Assembly (NCBI GenBank): GCA_017445225.1
Contig: JAFSUN010000010.1
Coordinates: forward strand, 48,974 to 112,973
DNA: 64,000 bases
Source: Erysipelotrichaceae bacterium
GTDB taxonomy: Bacteria; Bacillota_I; Bacilli_A; Erysipelotrichales; Erysipelotrichaceae
Reading direction: 5' to 3'
The notes beneath the pieces were generated by a model. That model worked only from the letters and a program-made list of their open reading frames with translations. It ran no database searches and was not told where the DNA came from. Below, piece after piece: positions 42,066-51,911 of the stretch (its first letter is position 1; each line of letters begins with the position of its first letter). The translations under genes and the position numbers were made by a program.

Positions 42066-43682
42066 TTACTTCAACCCGGCGGTTTCCAGCTGCAGAGCCA
42101 GTAACTGGTAGCTCTTAACACCCCTGAAGACGTTGATCTCCAGGTTTCCCAGGGCCTCGGTATCCCGGTCCAGATATTCCCGATAACCCTTGTTGTTGCG
42201 GAAGGAGACGATGTCGAAGCGGGTCTGCTGCAGTCTCTTTGACCACTTGAGCTGATTGTCATTCCTTAAGCTGCGGTATTCCCAGCTGTCATCGGTCCTG
42301 ATCAGAAACAGCGGCAGCTTCCTGCCCTGACCAAAAGGCTTATGGGAGAACAGCTCTTCCAGATTATCTTTCGTCAGATCGCCTTCCGTTATTTCGATGT
42401 AGTACTCTTCCTTCTCAACGGTTTCACTCACGTAGCGCTGTGCGATGTATTCTCTTAATTCATCATACTGTTCGGGACGGATGGTAATGCCGCAGGCGCC
42501 CTTGTGACCCCCGAAATTCACCGTGTAAGGCGCGTAATCCTTCAGCAGGTCAAACAGGTCAGTGGTCTCATTGCCCCTTCCTGAGCCCTTTAACAGGCCG
42601 TTGCTTTCGGTAAAGATCAGACAGCTTCTTCCCGTTTCATCGCACAGCCGGCTGGCCATCAGACCGATCAACCCTTCGTGCAGGGATTCATCGCGGACCA
42701 TCAGGAAATCGTGCGAGAGATCCAGTTTCTTTCTGACGGTCTCGTATTGCGCCAGCGACATCTGCTTGCGGGTATTGTTGAGTTCGCTCAGCTGCGCCGC
42801 AAAGTCATCGATCACCTTCTCGTCTTCGGCCAGGAAGTAGCGGACCAGCTGATTGGGATTGGCCCGGTCAGCCAGGCGGCCGACGGCGTTGATCTTGGGC
42901 ACGATGCGGAAGCTGACCGCATTCTCGTCGATCATTTCACTGCCTTCCAGCAGGGCTTCCATGTTGCGGTAGCGGTGGCCGGCAAGAGCCTTCAGCCCTT
43001 CGCGGACCAGCTGGACGTTGTAGTCTCTTAATTCCATTACATCGCCGATGGTGGCGACCATCGCACAGATCTTCATCTGCTCATCCGCCAGGTGCAGATA
43101 TTCCATCAGGACGTAGGCAACCCCGGCCCCGCACAGCCAGCGGAACTCTTCCGTTAACAGGCTGGGATGGACGAGACAGTCGGCATTGATGGGAGCTGAC
43201 AGTTCATGATGATCGCTGATCAGCACCGTCATCCCGTTTTTTCTTGCCCAGTCTACGGCCTCAAAGGCCGAGACGCCGTTATCGACGGTTATCAGCAGTT
43301 CGTACCCCTTTTCCCGGGCCTGGCGGACTCTTTCCAGATTGAGCCCATAGCCCTCGTTAAAGCGGTTTGGTATATAGTATCCGCAGCTGATGCCGAGTTT
43401 CTGCAGCAGCTTTACCATGATGGCGGTGGCGCAGATCCCATCGCAGTCATAGTCCCCATAGACGAAGGCCTTCTGCTTCCTGGCGGCGGCTTCCTTCAAA
43501 ATGGCGGAAGCCTTTTCAAGGCAGTCTGCCTGCGGTATGGCAATCTTAGCACCACGGAAAAAGGAAGCCGTCTGCTGCGGATCGTAGCCCCAGTAATCGA
43601 CCACTTTCGCACTCAAGGAACCTACTGAGTAGGTCTCCATGATGGTGCGGTAATTGCGGGGTTCATATCGGCAGTATTTCAT
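42066..43682 (-). CDS. recJ: Single-stranded-DNA-specific exonuclease RecJ
   Basis: 5'-3' ssDNA exonuclease in recombination and repair. 538 aa, at the short end of the family. DHH domain motifs: AFVYGDYDCDGICATA, ITVDNGVSAFEAV, VLISDHHELS; DHHA1 domain with GSGRGNETTDLF and NFGGHKGACGITI; a short OB-like tail. AGAGGAAG ribosome-binding site. The secDF-recJ-apt-rel order is conserved in Bacillota. Confidence 0.93.
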   Translation of the reverse strand: MKYCRYEPRNYRTIMETYSVGSLSAKVVDYWGYDPQQTASFFRGAKIAIPQADCLEKASAILKEAAARKQKAFVYGDYDCDGICATAIMVKLLQKLGISCGYYIPNRFNEGYGLNLERVRQAREKGYELLITVDNGVSAFEAVDWARKNGMTVLISDHHELSAPINADCLVHPSLLTEEFRWLCGAGVAYVLMEYLHLADEQMKICAMVATIGDVMELRDYNVQLVREGLKALAGHRYRNMEALLEGSEMIDENAVSFRIVPKINAVGRLADRANPNQLVRYFLAEDEKVIDDFAAQLSELNNTRKQMSLAQYETVRKKLDLSHDFLMVRDESLHEGLIGLMASRLCDETGRSCLIFTESNGLLKGSGRGNETTDLFDLLKDYAPYTVNFGGHKGACGITIRPEQYDELREYIAQRYVSETVEKEEYYIEITEGDLTKDNLEELFSHKPFGQGRKLPLFLIRTDDSWEYRSLRNDNQLKWSKRLQQTRFDIVSFRNNKGYREYLDRDTEALGNLEINVFRGVKSYQLLALQLETAGLK

Positions 43683-43701
43683 CAGCTTCCTCTGTCAAGG
43701 C

Positions 43702-45657
43702 TTATTTTACTTCGTTGATTCCGAAGATGGTGGTTTCCTTTAATTCCTTCTTGTTGTTCTTCTTGTTTTTCTTGGCCGGTCTCTTATCGATGTTCTGCAT
43801 CTCGTAGTCAAACCACAGTTTGCCGCCCAGGTAGATGGTTACCAGGGTGCACAGAGCGATGACACCGATGCCGTCAGCGTAGATGGCAGCGGCTGAGTAC
43901 AGAATGCAGGCCAGTAAGACGGTATTGGCAGTCTCGGCAAATTCGTTGATCACGACGTTTAACAGGTTGAGCAGCTTGCCTTCGTTGAGTTTCTCCCTCC
44001 AGATCTCCCGGAAGGATCTTCTGATCTCACCGGAGAAGATCAGGATGTAGCTGACAGCGGCGGCGATGACGGCCAGAATGACGCCCTTCTCGATGAAAGT
44101 GCTTCTGACAAACAGGCCGTTGATGCCTAACAGGGTCAGGGAGGCGATGATCACGATGCTCATGGCCAGTAACGGATACTGCCTGCGGTAGCGGAACTGG
44201 GTATACAGGGCGGCCAGGATGGCGATGACGCCAATCATGATCAGGGTATAGACCAGAGCGCTGCTGCTTAAGCGGAAGGCACCGATGACGCCGAATACAA
44301 AGGCGATGGCGGCGGCGATGTAGGCACCGAGATTGGTAAAGTAACGGGTGTAGTCATAGACCTTGCGGTTTTCAGCGACATATTCCTCACCCTTTTCAAC
44401 ATCCGGCAGGTTTTCGGTCTTGATGGCGAACAGTTTCTTGTCTTCAACATAACCGGATTCCAGCAGGCTGTTGAGCATCAGTCTGTTCAGCAGGTTGTAG
44501 AAGATGAGGTTGCAGCCGGCACCGATGATGACGGCATAGGCACCGTCAGCCAGGGTATTGCGGAAGCAGATCAGGGCGATGACGCCGGTGATAAGCTGGG
44601 CAATGTTGCTTTCCCACATGGTTACTTCGCCTTCCTTATAGGCTAAGGACATGGCAGCGACCTGATTGCGGCCTCTTAACAGATAGTTTCTGAACTTGGT
44701 AAGGATGTTCACAACAGCCAGTAAGCCGGCCGCCAGCAATACGGCAGCGATGGTGATCAGAGCATTGCCGAAGTTGATGCCGAGCAGTGAAGTGGCCTTG
44801 TAGAAGGCTGCAGTCCAGCCCAGAGTGGCGATGGCGGTAACGCCGCCGGCCGCGCCAAAGCGGAAGATCAGCCAGCAGGCACATAAGGCCATGCCTAAGA
44901 CGATCATTAACCAGGTTACGGTCAGGTTCTTGTTGCCGGCTTCAGCAGGTGTCAGGGCCTTGAAGCTCTTTTCGGCTACGGAAACCTTCAGACTGCCGCC
45001 GTTGAGGACGCAGACGGCATTTCTCAGATCTTCAGCCTTGTAATTGGATTCCACATAGAAGGAATCGCTGATGCCGCTGGTGACCTGGAAGACGCTGAGG
45101 TACTTCGGAGAAGTGGCCTTGCTTTCGGTCTCGTACTTGTCGCCCTCGGCAAAATCGCTCCAGGCAACCAGCAACTTGTCACTGGAGGAAGCGATCTTGG
45201 CGGTGGCTTCCTTTAAGGCATTGCCGTCATCGACGACAAAGCTCAGATAGGTCTTGTCATTGCCGGTCAAAAGGCCGACACCCTTGAAGACGTTCTCATC
45301 GACGATGAGCTCATCCTTGGTGTTTCTTAAGGTCAAGTGACCGGTCTGGGTGAGGAACTTCCTCATGTTGTCGTTGTCAGTGACACCGGTATATCTGATG
45401 GTTACCTCACTGCCATTAACAGTAGTTTCCAGATCAAGAGCACCGAAGTTGCGGATCCTCTTTTCCAGGGTCGCAACCGTGTTCTGGATCTTTTCATTGT
45501 CACTGGAATCAATGGTATAGACGAGTTCATAGACATCACCGTATTCCAGATCGAGATTCAGATTCTTCTTCTGCCCTGCCAGCATCCAGATGCTTAAGCA
45601 GCTGATGATCAGGGCACAAACGACAGCTGTGATCAGCTTTCCGTTATTCTTTCTCAT
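43702..45657 (-). CDS. secDF: Divergent fused SecDF protein-export membrane protein
   Basis: 651 aa. Starts with one TM and NLDLEYGDVYELVY, matching the GLDLxGG region of SecD in degenerate form. Then a P1-type extracytoplasmic domain (40-240) and two blocks of membrane segments (245-430 and 440-620), as in fused SecD-SecF. Usual SecF signatures are hard to see, so the protein is strongly diverged. It would use the proton gradient to help SecYEG pull secreted proteins across. Position next to recJ supports the call. Confidence 0.7.
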   Translation of the reverse strand: MRKNNGKLITAVVCALIISCLSIWMLAGQKKNLNLDLEYGDVYELVYTIDSSDNEKIQNTVATLEKRIRNFGALDLETTVNGSEVTIRYTGVTDNDNMRKFLTQTGHLTLRNTKDELIVDENVFKGVGLLTGNDKTYLSFVVDDGNALKEATAKIASSSDKLLVAWSDFAEGDKYETESKATSPKYLSVFQVTSGISDSFYVESNYKAEDLRNAVCVLNGGSLKVSVAEKSFKALTPAEAGNKNLTVTWLMIVLGMALCACWLIFRFGAAGGVTAIATLGWTAAFYKATSLLGINFGNALITIAAVLLAAGLLAVVNILTKFRNYLLRGRNQVAAMSLAYKEGEVTMWESNIAQLITGVIALICFRNTLADGAYAVIIGAGCNLIFYNLLNRLMLNSLLESGYVEDKKLFAIKTENLPDVEKGEEYVAENRKVYDYTRYFTNLGAYIAAAIAFVFGVIGAFRLSSSALVYTLIMIGVIAILAALYTQFRYRRQYPLLAMSIVIIASLTLLGINGLFVRSTFIEKGVILAVIAAAVSYILIFSGEIRRSFREIWREKLNEGKLLNLLNVVINEFAETANTVLLACILYSAAAIYADGIGVIALCTLVTIYLGGKLWFDYEMQNIDKRPAKKNKKNNKKELKETTIFGINEVK

Positions 45658-45682
45658 AAGCTATCTCCACCTTCTATTAATC

Positions 45683-45701
45683 ATGAACACTCGGTGTTCA
45701 T
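45683..45701 (-). promoter_or_regulatory. Hairpin in the secDF leader
   Basis: 8-bp perfect stem ATGAACAC / GTGTTCAT with a 3-base loop, about 25 bases before the secDF start. No T tract follows, so not a terminator. It might tune translation. Confidence 0.4.
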
Positions 45702-45762
45702 ATCATCATCCGCTCTTACGAACTTTCACGCAAAAAAGCTCATCAATAAGCGATTCTTTGTA

Positions 45763-45791
45763 ATTATACGCTTTTCTGGCTGCGGTGTAAA
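45763..45791 (-). promoter_or_regulatory. Promoter of secDF
   Basis: -35 TTTACA at 45791-45786, 17-bp spacer, perfect -10 TATAAT at 45768-45763. It gives a leader of about 100 nt for secDF. Confidence 0.75.
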
Positions 45792-45856
45792 CCTCGATTA
45801 TGCTGCTGTTCAAATATGCGAAGTGACCGTAAAACGTAACGGTTATTCCCAAACCG

Positions 45857-46087
45857 CTAATTCCGTGAAGAAAGCTTTCCCGGAGCCACTGCGGCAACCA
45901 CCAGCGAGATTATCACTTTAGTTACCCAATATTCTTTCAGATTGTATGTCCAAAAAGCTGCTGACCCTCCGTCAACTTCCATTTTCACAAGGGTTATGCC
46001 TGTTATGAGAATATACGTCACCAGAAAAACCAGCATCTTCTGAATGAAGACGGACATCTTTTTTCTTCTGACTTTTTTACAAAGCAT
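45857..46087 (-). CDS. Possible small membrane protein downstream of murD
   Basis: Up to 76 aa; a later ATG (46057) is also possible and neither has a clear ribosome-binding site. Two hydrophobic stretches (MLVFLVTYILITGITLV and VTKVIISLVVAAVAPG). No family recognised. It may be real or chance; it fills the space between murD and secDF. Confidence 0.35.
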   Translation of the reverse strand: MLCKKVRRKKMSVFIQKMLVFLVTYILITGITLVKMEVDGGSAAFWTYNLKEYWVTKVIISLVVAAVAPGKLSSRN

Positions 46088-46117
46088 GATAAAACTTTTG
46101 ATTTTTATAATATTAAA

Positions 46118-47428
46118 CTAATTGTCTTCAAAATGGTGGACCTGCTGCTTGAACAGTTTTCCCCTTACTTCATAATTGGGGAACTGATCCCAGGAGGCAC
46201 AGGCCGGTGACAGTAAGACCACTTCACCTTCGCGGGCCTCTTCGTGCGCCTTGTTAAGGGCCTGTTCCATGTTGTCAAACAGCTCGATGCTGCAGCCTAA
46301 CGGGATGAACTGTTCCTTCGTATTGCCGAAGGCGTACATCTTCTTCACGTTGCCCACATAGGGTTTCAGATCGGCAAAGCCGGTCTTCTTATCATAACCG
46401 CCGACCAGCAGGCGGACCGGGCAGTCAAAGGCCTTCAGGGCCATGATCGTCGAATCGACGTTAGTGCCCTTGGAGTCATTGTAGTATCTGACGCCGTCGA
46501 TTTCGGCAACATATTCAATGCGGTGTTCTACGCCCATGAAGGTTTCCAGGAAATCCCTGATGTCTTCAGGTTTTACCCCGGCCAGGAAAGCCATGCAGCC
46601 GGCCACCAGCGCGTTCTGTACATTGTGCATGCCCGGAAGACGGAACTTATCCAGGGAGAACAGTTCGATGTCGCGGAACCAGGCCTTCCGATCAGCTACG
46701 TGCAGATCGGTATCTGTCCTTACCAGTGACAGCGTGATAATCTGACATGGTACGTTTTTACAGTATTCTCTGACGTTTTCATCATCAACGTTCATGATGA
46801 AGAAATCATCCTCATTCTGATTCTGATAGACCAGGGTCTTGGACTTATAGTAGGCATCCACCGTACCGAAATAGTCGACGTGGTCCGGTGTCAGGTTCAT
46901 GATGACACTGGCCAGCGGATGGAAACTGTAGCAGCCCAGCAGCTGGAAACCGGCGATCTCAATGGCCAGGGTCAGGTTATCCGTATCTCTGTCCATGACG
47001 ACTTCACTTACCGGTAAGCCGACATTGCCGCAGGCAACGTTGGCGGGATTGAGCTTCTTCAGCATCTCTCCCAGCATCGTGGTCGTCGTGGTCTTACCGT
47101 TGGTACCGGTAATGGCCAGATATCTGATCTCGGGATGATCTCTCAGGGCGATCTCGATCTCGTTGTACATCTTATAGCCCTTATCCACAAAGTATTTTAC
47201 AAAGGGAACCGAATACTTGATGCCGGGGTTCTTGATGATCAGATCCCAATCCATCTCCTTCAGGAAATCCGGATGGCCGCCATCAAAGACCCTGATGCCC
47301 AGGGACTCCAGTTCTTCCCTTTCCTTAACGGGTTTCATGTCGGTGAGCCAGACCTGCTCACCCCTAGCTGCCATCAGTTTGCTGACGGCGATGCCGCTCA
47401 AGGCGGCTCCGATTACCAGTACCTTCAT
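46118..47428 (-). CDS. murD: UDP-N-acetylmuramoyl-alanine-D-glutamate ligase MurD
   Basis: Adds D-Glu to UDP-MurNAc-L-Ala. 436 aa Mur ligase: N-terminal VIGAALSGIAVSKLMA, P-loop AITGTNGKTTTTTMLG, middle-domain motifs (NLTPDHVDYFGTVDAYYKSK, GMHNVQNALVAGCMA, YNDSKGTNVDSTIMALKAF) and C-terminal LLSPACASWDQFPNYEVRG. Its start overlaps the end of mraY. Last gene of the cluster; murG, ftsW, ftsQ, ftsA and ftsZ do not follow. Confidence 0.97.
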   Translation of the reverse strand: MKVLVIGAALSGIAVSKLMAARGEQVWLTDMKPVKEREELESLGIRVFDGGHPDFLKEMDWDLIIKNPGIKYSVPFVKYFVDKGYKMYNEIEIALRDHPEIRYLAITGTNGKTTTTTMLGEMLKKLNPANVACGNVGLPVSEVVMDRDTDNLTLAIEIAGFQLLGCYSFHPLASVIMNLTPDHVDYFGTVDAYYKSKTLVYQNQNEDDFFIMNVDDENVREYCKNVPCQIITLSLVRTDTDLHVADRKAWFRDIELFSLDKFRLPGMHNVQNALVAGCMAFLAGVKPEDIRDFLETFMGVEHRIEYVAEIDGVRYYNDSKGTNVDSTIMALKAFDCPVRLLVGGYDKKTGFADLKPYVGNVKKMYAFGNTKEQFIPLGCSIELFDNMEQALNKAHEEAREGEVVLLSPACASWDQFPNYEVRGKLFKQQVHHFEDN

Positions 47429-48396
47429 TACATTACCGCCCCCATGATCATGCCGACGATGCAGAGAATGCTGCCGGCCAGCCAGAAGCGCAGTACGACT
47501 TCCTGTTCCGGCATGCCACCCTGCTCAAAGTGATGATGCAGCGGGGCCATCCGGAAGAAGCGCTTGCCGTGGGTCAGCTTGAAATAGCCGACCTGAATGA
47601 TGTCGCTCATGACCTCGGCTACGAAGACGCCGCCGATCAGGATCAGGGCGATCTCTTCCTTAGTGACCATCGCAACGGCGGCCAGTAAGCCGCCCAGAGC
47701 CAGGCTGCCGGTATCGCCCATGAAGACCTGGGCCGGATGCTTGTTGTAATGCAGATAGCCCAACAGGGAGCCGATGACCGAGCACAGGAAGACGGCGATG
47801 TCCGTCTCGTCGATGCGCCAGCAGAAATAGATGAACGGTACCAGAGCAAAGCACATCAAGCCGGCACACAGTCCGTCCAGGCCGTCTGAGAGGTTGACAC
47901 CGTTGCTTTCACCGGTAAACATGATGAAGACGACGACGATGTAGAACCAGCCCAGATCGATGTAGGTGTGAATGAACGGGACGATGACCAGGGAATTGGT
48001 GACATTGCGGTACAGCAGATAGAAGACGATGGCCAGGATCGACTGCAGCAGGAACTTGTAGATTGGCTTTAAGCCGTCGTTATTCTTCTTGACGACGATC
48101 AGGAAGTCATCGATGAAGCCGATGATGCCGTAGCCGACAAAGGCCAGCACGACGATCAGGAAGCTGGTGTTTTCAAAGGCTTCATGTCCCACGATGAAAA
48201 TGGAGGCCAGGGAAGTCAGAATGAAGACGATGCCCCCCATGGTGGGAGTACCGCTCTTGGCCTGATGTGATTGAGGTCCATCCTCACGGATCTCCTGGCC
48301 GAACTTCAGCCTTCTCAGAAACTTGATTGCGTAGGGATAGGCGATCCAGGTCAGACCCAGTCCGATTGAAAAGGCACTTGCCATCTGAAAAAACAT
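47428..48396 (-). CDS. mraY: Phospho-N-acetylmuramoyl-pentapeptide transferase MraY
   Basis: Makes lipid I from UDP-MurNAc-pentapeptide and undecaprenyl phosphate. 322 aa with about ten membrane segments. Active-site loops: SGTPTMGGIVF, FIDDFLIV, NLSDGLDGL, VFMGDTGSLALGG and HHHFEQGG. Overlaps murD by one base. Confidence 0.97.
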   Translation of the reverse strand: MFFQMASAFSIGLGLTWIAYPYAIKFLRRLKFGQEIREDGPQSHQAKSGTPTMGGIVFILTSLASIFIVGHEAFENTSFLIVVLAFVGYGIIGFIDDFLIVVKKNNDGLKPIYKFLLQSILAIVFYLLYRNVTNSLVIVPFIHTYIDLGWFYIVVVFIMFTGESNGVNLSDGLDGLCAGLMCFALVPFIYFCWRIDETDIAVFLCSVIGSLLGYLHYNKHPAQVFMGDTGSLALGGLLAAVAMVTKEEIALILIGGVFVAEVMSDIIQVGYFKLTHGKRFFRMAPLHHHFEQGGMPEQEVVLRFWLAGSILCIVGMIMGAVM

Positions 48397-48420
48397 AACT
48401 TAAACCTCCAATTTTGCCAA

Positions 48421-48446
48421 AAGGTATTATATCACTATAATACCTT
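48421..48446 (-). promoter_or_regulatory. Inverted repeat / possible promoter before mraY
   Basis: 9-bp inverted repeat AAGGTATTA / TAATACCTT. On the minus strand it contains TGA-TATAAT, an extended -10, about 30 bases before the mraY start. Either an internal promoter for mraY-murD or an intercistronic hairpin. Confidence 0.45.
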
Positions 48447-48463
48447 GAATGAATTCTCTTTTA

Positions 48464-50653
48464 TTATTCCAGGTCGACGCCGATCTGCGACGTGTTGTCG
48501 ATCGGCTGACCGGCCTTGATGTTCTGGGCCTTGACGAAGCCCGAGCCCCTGATGGTGACTTCAATGCCCGTCAGATTCCAGAAGGCGATCAGTTCCTTGC
48601 GGCTCCACCCTTTCATGTTGGGCATCGAGATGCCGTTACTGCTGGTCAGTAACAGGACCCTCTGGCCGCTGATGACCGTGGCATCCGGCAGCGGATACTG
48701 AGCGAGAACGGTGCTTCCGGAACCGAGGATGGTGGCCTTGAAGCCGTATTCATCGGCCATCTTCTCCGCGAACTTCGGGGTATGGTTGATGAATGAAGGC
48801 ATGCCGTTTGCGTAGATCTGCCGGTCGTTTACTTCCGGATCATCGGACTCGTTGGGCAGATTGTACAGGCCGTAGGTCGTGGCGATGACGTTTTCCAGAT
48901 CTCTGACATATTCCTGGTTGTTGGCCAGGGAGTTGTAGTCTTCATAGGCAACGTAGACCAGATACTGGGGATTGACGGCCGGCATCGTGACGACGATGGA
49001 GTGAATGGTCAGTCCGGAACTGTAGGAGCCGTTTTCAATGGCTTCAGCGGTACCGGTCTTGTCACCCAGGGTAATGCCGTCATGCAGCGTATACTTCTTG
49101 GCGGAGGTGTTCTCACCGCTGTTGGCGGTGAACTCCATCAGCTGCAGAACCGTCTCAGCAGTTTCCGGCTTGATCGGGGTACCGACGACTTCACGGCCGC
49201 CCTGATAGACGACTTCACCGGAATGGCTGTCGACGACCTTGTCGATGATGTAGGGTTTCAGCATCTCACCGCCATTGCAGAAAGCGGTGTAGCCCTGCAT
49301 GATCTGTAAGCCGGTGTAGGAACAGCCCTGTCCATAGGTGCTGATGGCGATGTCCAGCGGATGGGTAAGGTTTTCCACGCCCTCGGCCTCATTGGCGATG
49401 CCGTAGGATCCGACGGTCTTGTAGAAACCGAAGTTTTCCATGTATTCCTTATAGATGTCCTGATCGACATACTTTTCCAGCAGCGTTACCGCACCGGTAT
49501 TACAGGACTTGGCAAAGCCGACCCAGAAGTTGATGGTGCCGTAGGACAGCCGCTGGTTGTTTCTGATGATGGCGATGTGCTTGGCGCCTTTATTTACTCT
49601 GATGATCTTGCCTTCCTTGTTGGTGGACAGATAGTACTCCCGGGAATCAAAGGTATCATCCGGCGAGAACTTGCCCTGGTCGATGGCCGCCGCATAGGTG
49701 AACGGCTTCATGATGGAACCGGGTTCAAAGGTGGCCATGGTATTGAAGTCAAGGTAGTCCTTGACGTTGACATCGTTCTGATCGTAGGTCGGGTAGGTAT
49801 CGTAGGCCAGGATCTTGCCGGTCTTGGCTTCCAGCACGATGCCCCAGGCATACTTACTGCGGGTGCCGCTCTTATGGGAACTCTTCAGAGTCTGCTGCAG
49901 AGCGGTCTGAATGCGGTTGTCCAGGGTCAGGTAGACATCATTTCCGTTGATGGCGCTGACATATTCGACCTGCTGGCCGACCAGGGCATTGCCGCCGGTA
50001 TCCTTGTAATAGGAAGTATAGCCGGGAGTACCCGATAGATAGTTGTTCAGGGAAGCTTCCAGTCCGGTCTTGCCGTCCAGGTCATTCTGGCCGCCGTCTT
50101 CCACATAGGTGTAGCGGGCAAAGCCGATCAGGTGGCTGGAGAACGGGGTAAACGGATAGTTGCGGGCCACGACCTTAACGAACTCGATGCCCGGCAGATT
50201 CAGGGCTTCGATGGCCTCCTTCTGCTCGGTGGAGATGCCGCGGCCGGCGGTTCCCAGATACGTCATAAAGCTGTCTCTCCTTAACAGAGACAGCAGTTCC
50301 TGTTCGTCACATTCCAGAATCGGGGCCAGGGCGGCCGCCGTCATTTCCTTGTCGGCGACATAATAGATCCCCTTCTTATTGCTGGGACGGTTGGCGGAGA
50401 TGTAGGCGATGACATCCCAGGCATCGACATTTTCAGCCAGAATGGCACCGTTGGTATCGTAGATCAGCCCTCTCTGAGCTCTGATCTCTTCCTTGTCAAC
50501 ATAAGATATACCGTTATAGTCCGTCAGATGGGTACCGGAATTCATGTGAATTCCCTTGACATCTATTAAAAGGACATTGAATATCAACAATGCCCCTAGT
50601 CCAAACGATATAAATGCTAGAATGAATATTCTGAGGTTTGGCCTGTTCAACAT
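48464..50653 (-). CDS. Class B penicillin-binding protein (PBP2B/FtsI-like) with PASTA domains
   Basis: Septal transpeptidase. 729 aa: TM helix (10-30), dimerisation domain (RAQRGLIYDTNGAILAENV), transpeptidase with SIMK in FEPGSIMKPFTYAAAID, SCN in AKSCNTGAV and KTG in GDKTGTAEAI, then two C-terminal PASTA-like domains (from about residue 610), as in PBP2x/SpoVD. Position between ftsL and mraY supports a divisome role. Confidence 0.95.
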   Translation of the reverse strand: MLNRPNLRIFILAFISFGLGALLIFNVLLIDVKGIHMNSGTHLTDYNGISYVDKEEIRAQRGLIYDTNGAILAENVDAWDVIAYISANRPSNKKGIYYVADKEMTAAALAPILECDEQELLSLLRRDSFMTYLGTAGRGISTEQKEAIEALNLPGIEFVKVVARNYPFTPFSSHLIGFARYTYVEDGGQNDLDGKTGLEASLNNYLSGTPGYTSYYKDTGGNALVGQQVEYVSAINGNDVYLTLDNRIQTALQQTLKSSHKSGTRSKYAWGIVLEAKTGKILAYDTYPTYDQNDVNVKDYLDFNTMATFEPGSIMKPFTYAAAIDQGKFSPDDTFDSREYYLSTNKEGKIIRVNKGAKHIAIIRNNQRLSYGTINFWVGFAKSCNTGAVTLLEKYVDQDIYKEYMENFGFYKTVGSYGIANEAEGVENLTHPLDIAISTYGQGCSYTGLQIMQGYTAFCNGGEMLKPYIIDKVVDSHSGEVVYQGGREVVGTPIKPETAETVLQLMEFTANSGENTSAKKYTLHDGITLGDKTGTAEAIENGSYSSGLTIHSIVVTMPAVNPQYLVYVAYEDYNSLANNQEYVRDLENVIATTYGLYNLPNESDDPEVNDRQIYANGMPSFINHTPKFAEKMADEYGFKATILGSGSTVLAQYPLPDATVISGQRVLLLTSSNGISMPNMKGWSRKELIAFWNLTGIEVTIRGSGFVKAQNIKAGQPIDNTSQIGVDLE

Positions 50654-50657
50654 CTAA

Positions 50658-50975
50658 CTATTCTCCAATCGTGAATACGTTATTATTATTGTACGACATT
50701 GCCTCGCCGCCGACAATATTCATTACACGATCATAATTGGAAAGATTACTAACCTCACTGGCTAACAGCTCATTGTTTCTTCTCATGGACGCAATCTGAC
50801 TCTGATAGTTCTGCTTGGTGAGATTCAGAGAGACGTTAAGCGACCTTAAGAAGATGCAGCTGGCCAGATAACATACAAAAGTAAAAAGGAATACCACAAA
50901 AATGACGCCAGATGTTCTGAGTTTTCTTTTCTTGGGAGTACTTTTTGTGTTAGGGGGGGTAGTTCTCTGTGTCAT
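50658..50975 (-). CDS. ftsL: Cell division protein FtsL-like
   Basis: 105 aa bitopic protein: basic N-terminus (TPPNTKSTPKKRKLRTS), one TM (FVVFLFTFVCYLASCIFL) and a short coiled coil (NYQSQIASMRRNNELLASEVSNL). Sequence is weakly conserved, so the call rests mainly on topology and on its place between rsmH (4-base overlap) and the PBP gene. Confidence 0.8.
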   Translation of the reverse strand: MTQRTTPPNTKSTPKKRKLRTSGVIFVVFLFTFVCYLASCIFLRSLNVSLNLTKQNYQSQIASMRRNNELLASEVSNLSNYDRVMNIVGGEAMSYNNNNVFTIGE

Positions 50976-51910
50976 GTAATATTCCTTCTTTCTATTACTC
51001 GCAGCTTCGCGCTGTGCGAGCGGTGGTTCTCTGCTAATTCTTCTTCCCCGGCCAGTATGGGTTTCTTATTGACCAGCCGGTACTGGGCTTCAGGAATCTC
51101 GCTGGCCTTTAAGGGTATGCGCCGGTCGATCTTTTCCTGAGAGCTTTTTTCCCGGAAGATGTCCTTGACGATGGCATCTTCCAGCGAGTGGAAACTGATA
51201 ACCGCCATTCTTCCGGCCGGCTTCAGCAGGCCTAACCCTGCATAGATGCCCTTCTCCAGATTTTCCAGCTCGTGATTCACTTCGATCCGTAAAGCCTGGA
51301 AAGTCTGCTTGGCCGGATGGCCGGGTTTGTTCTTGATTTTTTCCGGCAGCGCTGCCTTGATCACCTCCACCAGTTCTCCGGTAGTTTCGATCGGCTTCTC
51401 TGCCCTCTTTTTTTCAATTCTGCGGGCGATCTGTCTGGCGAAGGGTTCTTCTCCATAGCGGTAGATTATCCGCACCAGATCGTTGTAGGAATACTCATTG
51501 ACGATGTTATAAGCGCTTACAGGCGCCTGTCGGTCCATCCTCATGTCCAGAGGGCTGTCCCAGCGGTAGGAAAACCCCCTCTCCGGATCATCAAACTGCG
51601 GAGAGGAAACACCAATGTCCAGCAATACGCCGTTAACTTCATGAATATCCAGTTCCGCCAGTTTTTCCGCCATGTCGGCGAAATTGGCTTTTATTAATGT
51701 GAAATGATTGGAAATGGCTTCCAGACGCTGCCTTGATTCCAGAATTGCCTGTTCATCTATGTCAAAGCTGTAGAGATGACCGCCGGTCAGCCGCTTCAGT
51801 ATCTCACTGCTGTGGCCTCCTCTGCCCAGGGTCCCGTCGACATAAATGCCATCAGGCTTAATGTCCAGTAGTTCAATGCTCTTTGCGAGCATCACACTGT
51901 AATGTTCCAT
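50972..51910 (-). CDS. rsmH: 16S rRNA (cytosine1402-N4)-methyltransferase RsmH
   Basis: Methylates C1402 of 16S rRNA. 312 aa: VDGTLGRGGHSSEIL SAM-binding loop, LLDIGVSSPQFDDPERGFSYR, RMAVISFHSLEDAIVK and C-terminal NHRSHSAKLRVIER. Full length. One base after mraZ. Confidence 0.97.
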   Translation of the reverse strand: MEHYSVMLAKSIELLDIKPDGIYVDGTLGRGGHSSEILKRLTGGHLYSFDIDEQAILESRQRLEAISNHFTLIKANFADMAEKLAELDIHEVNGVLLDIGVSSPQFDDPERGFSYRWDSPLDMRMDRQAPVSAYNIVNEYSYNDLVRIIYRYGEEPFARQIARRIEKKRAEKPIETTGELVEVIKAALPEKIKNKPGHPAKQTFQALRIEVNHELENLEKGIYAGLGLLKPAGRMAVISFHSLEDAIVKDIFREKSSQEKIDRRIPLKASEIPEAQYRLVNKKPILAGEEELAENHRSHSAKLRVIERRNIT

Positions 51911-51911
51911 G

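Noticed and set aside
45683..45701. secDF leader hairpin as part of a translation-arrest (VemP/MifM-like) sensor
   Set aside because: No credible short leader peptide with a ribosome-binding site precedes secDF.
45706..45897. A 63-codon minus-strand open frame overlapping the small membrane ORF, possible frameshifted continuation
   Set aside because: No membrane or domain continuity across the overlap, and the secDF promoter lies inside it, so more likely non-coding.
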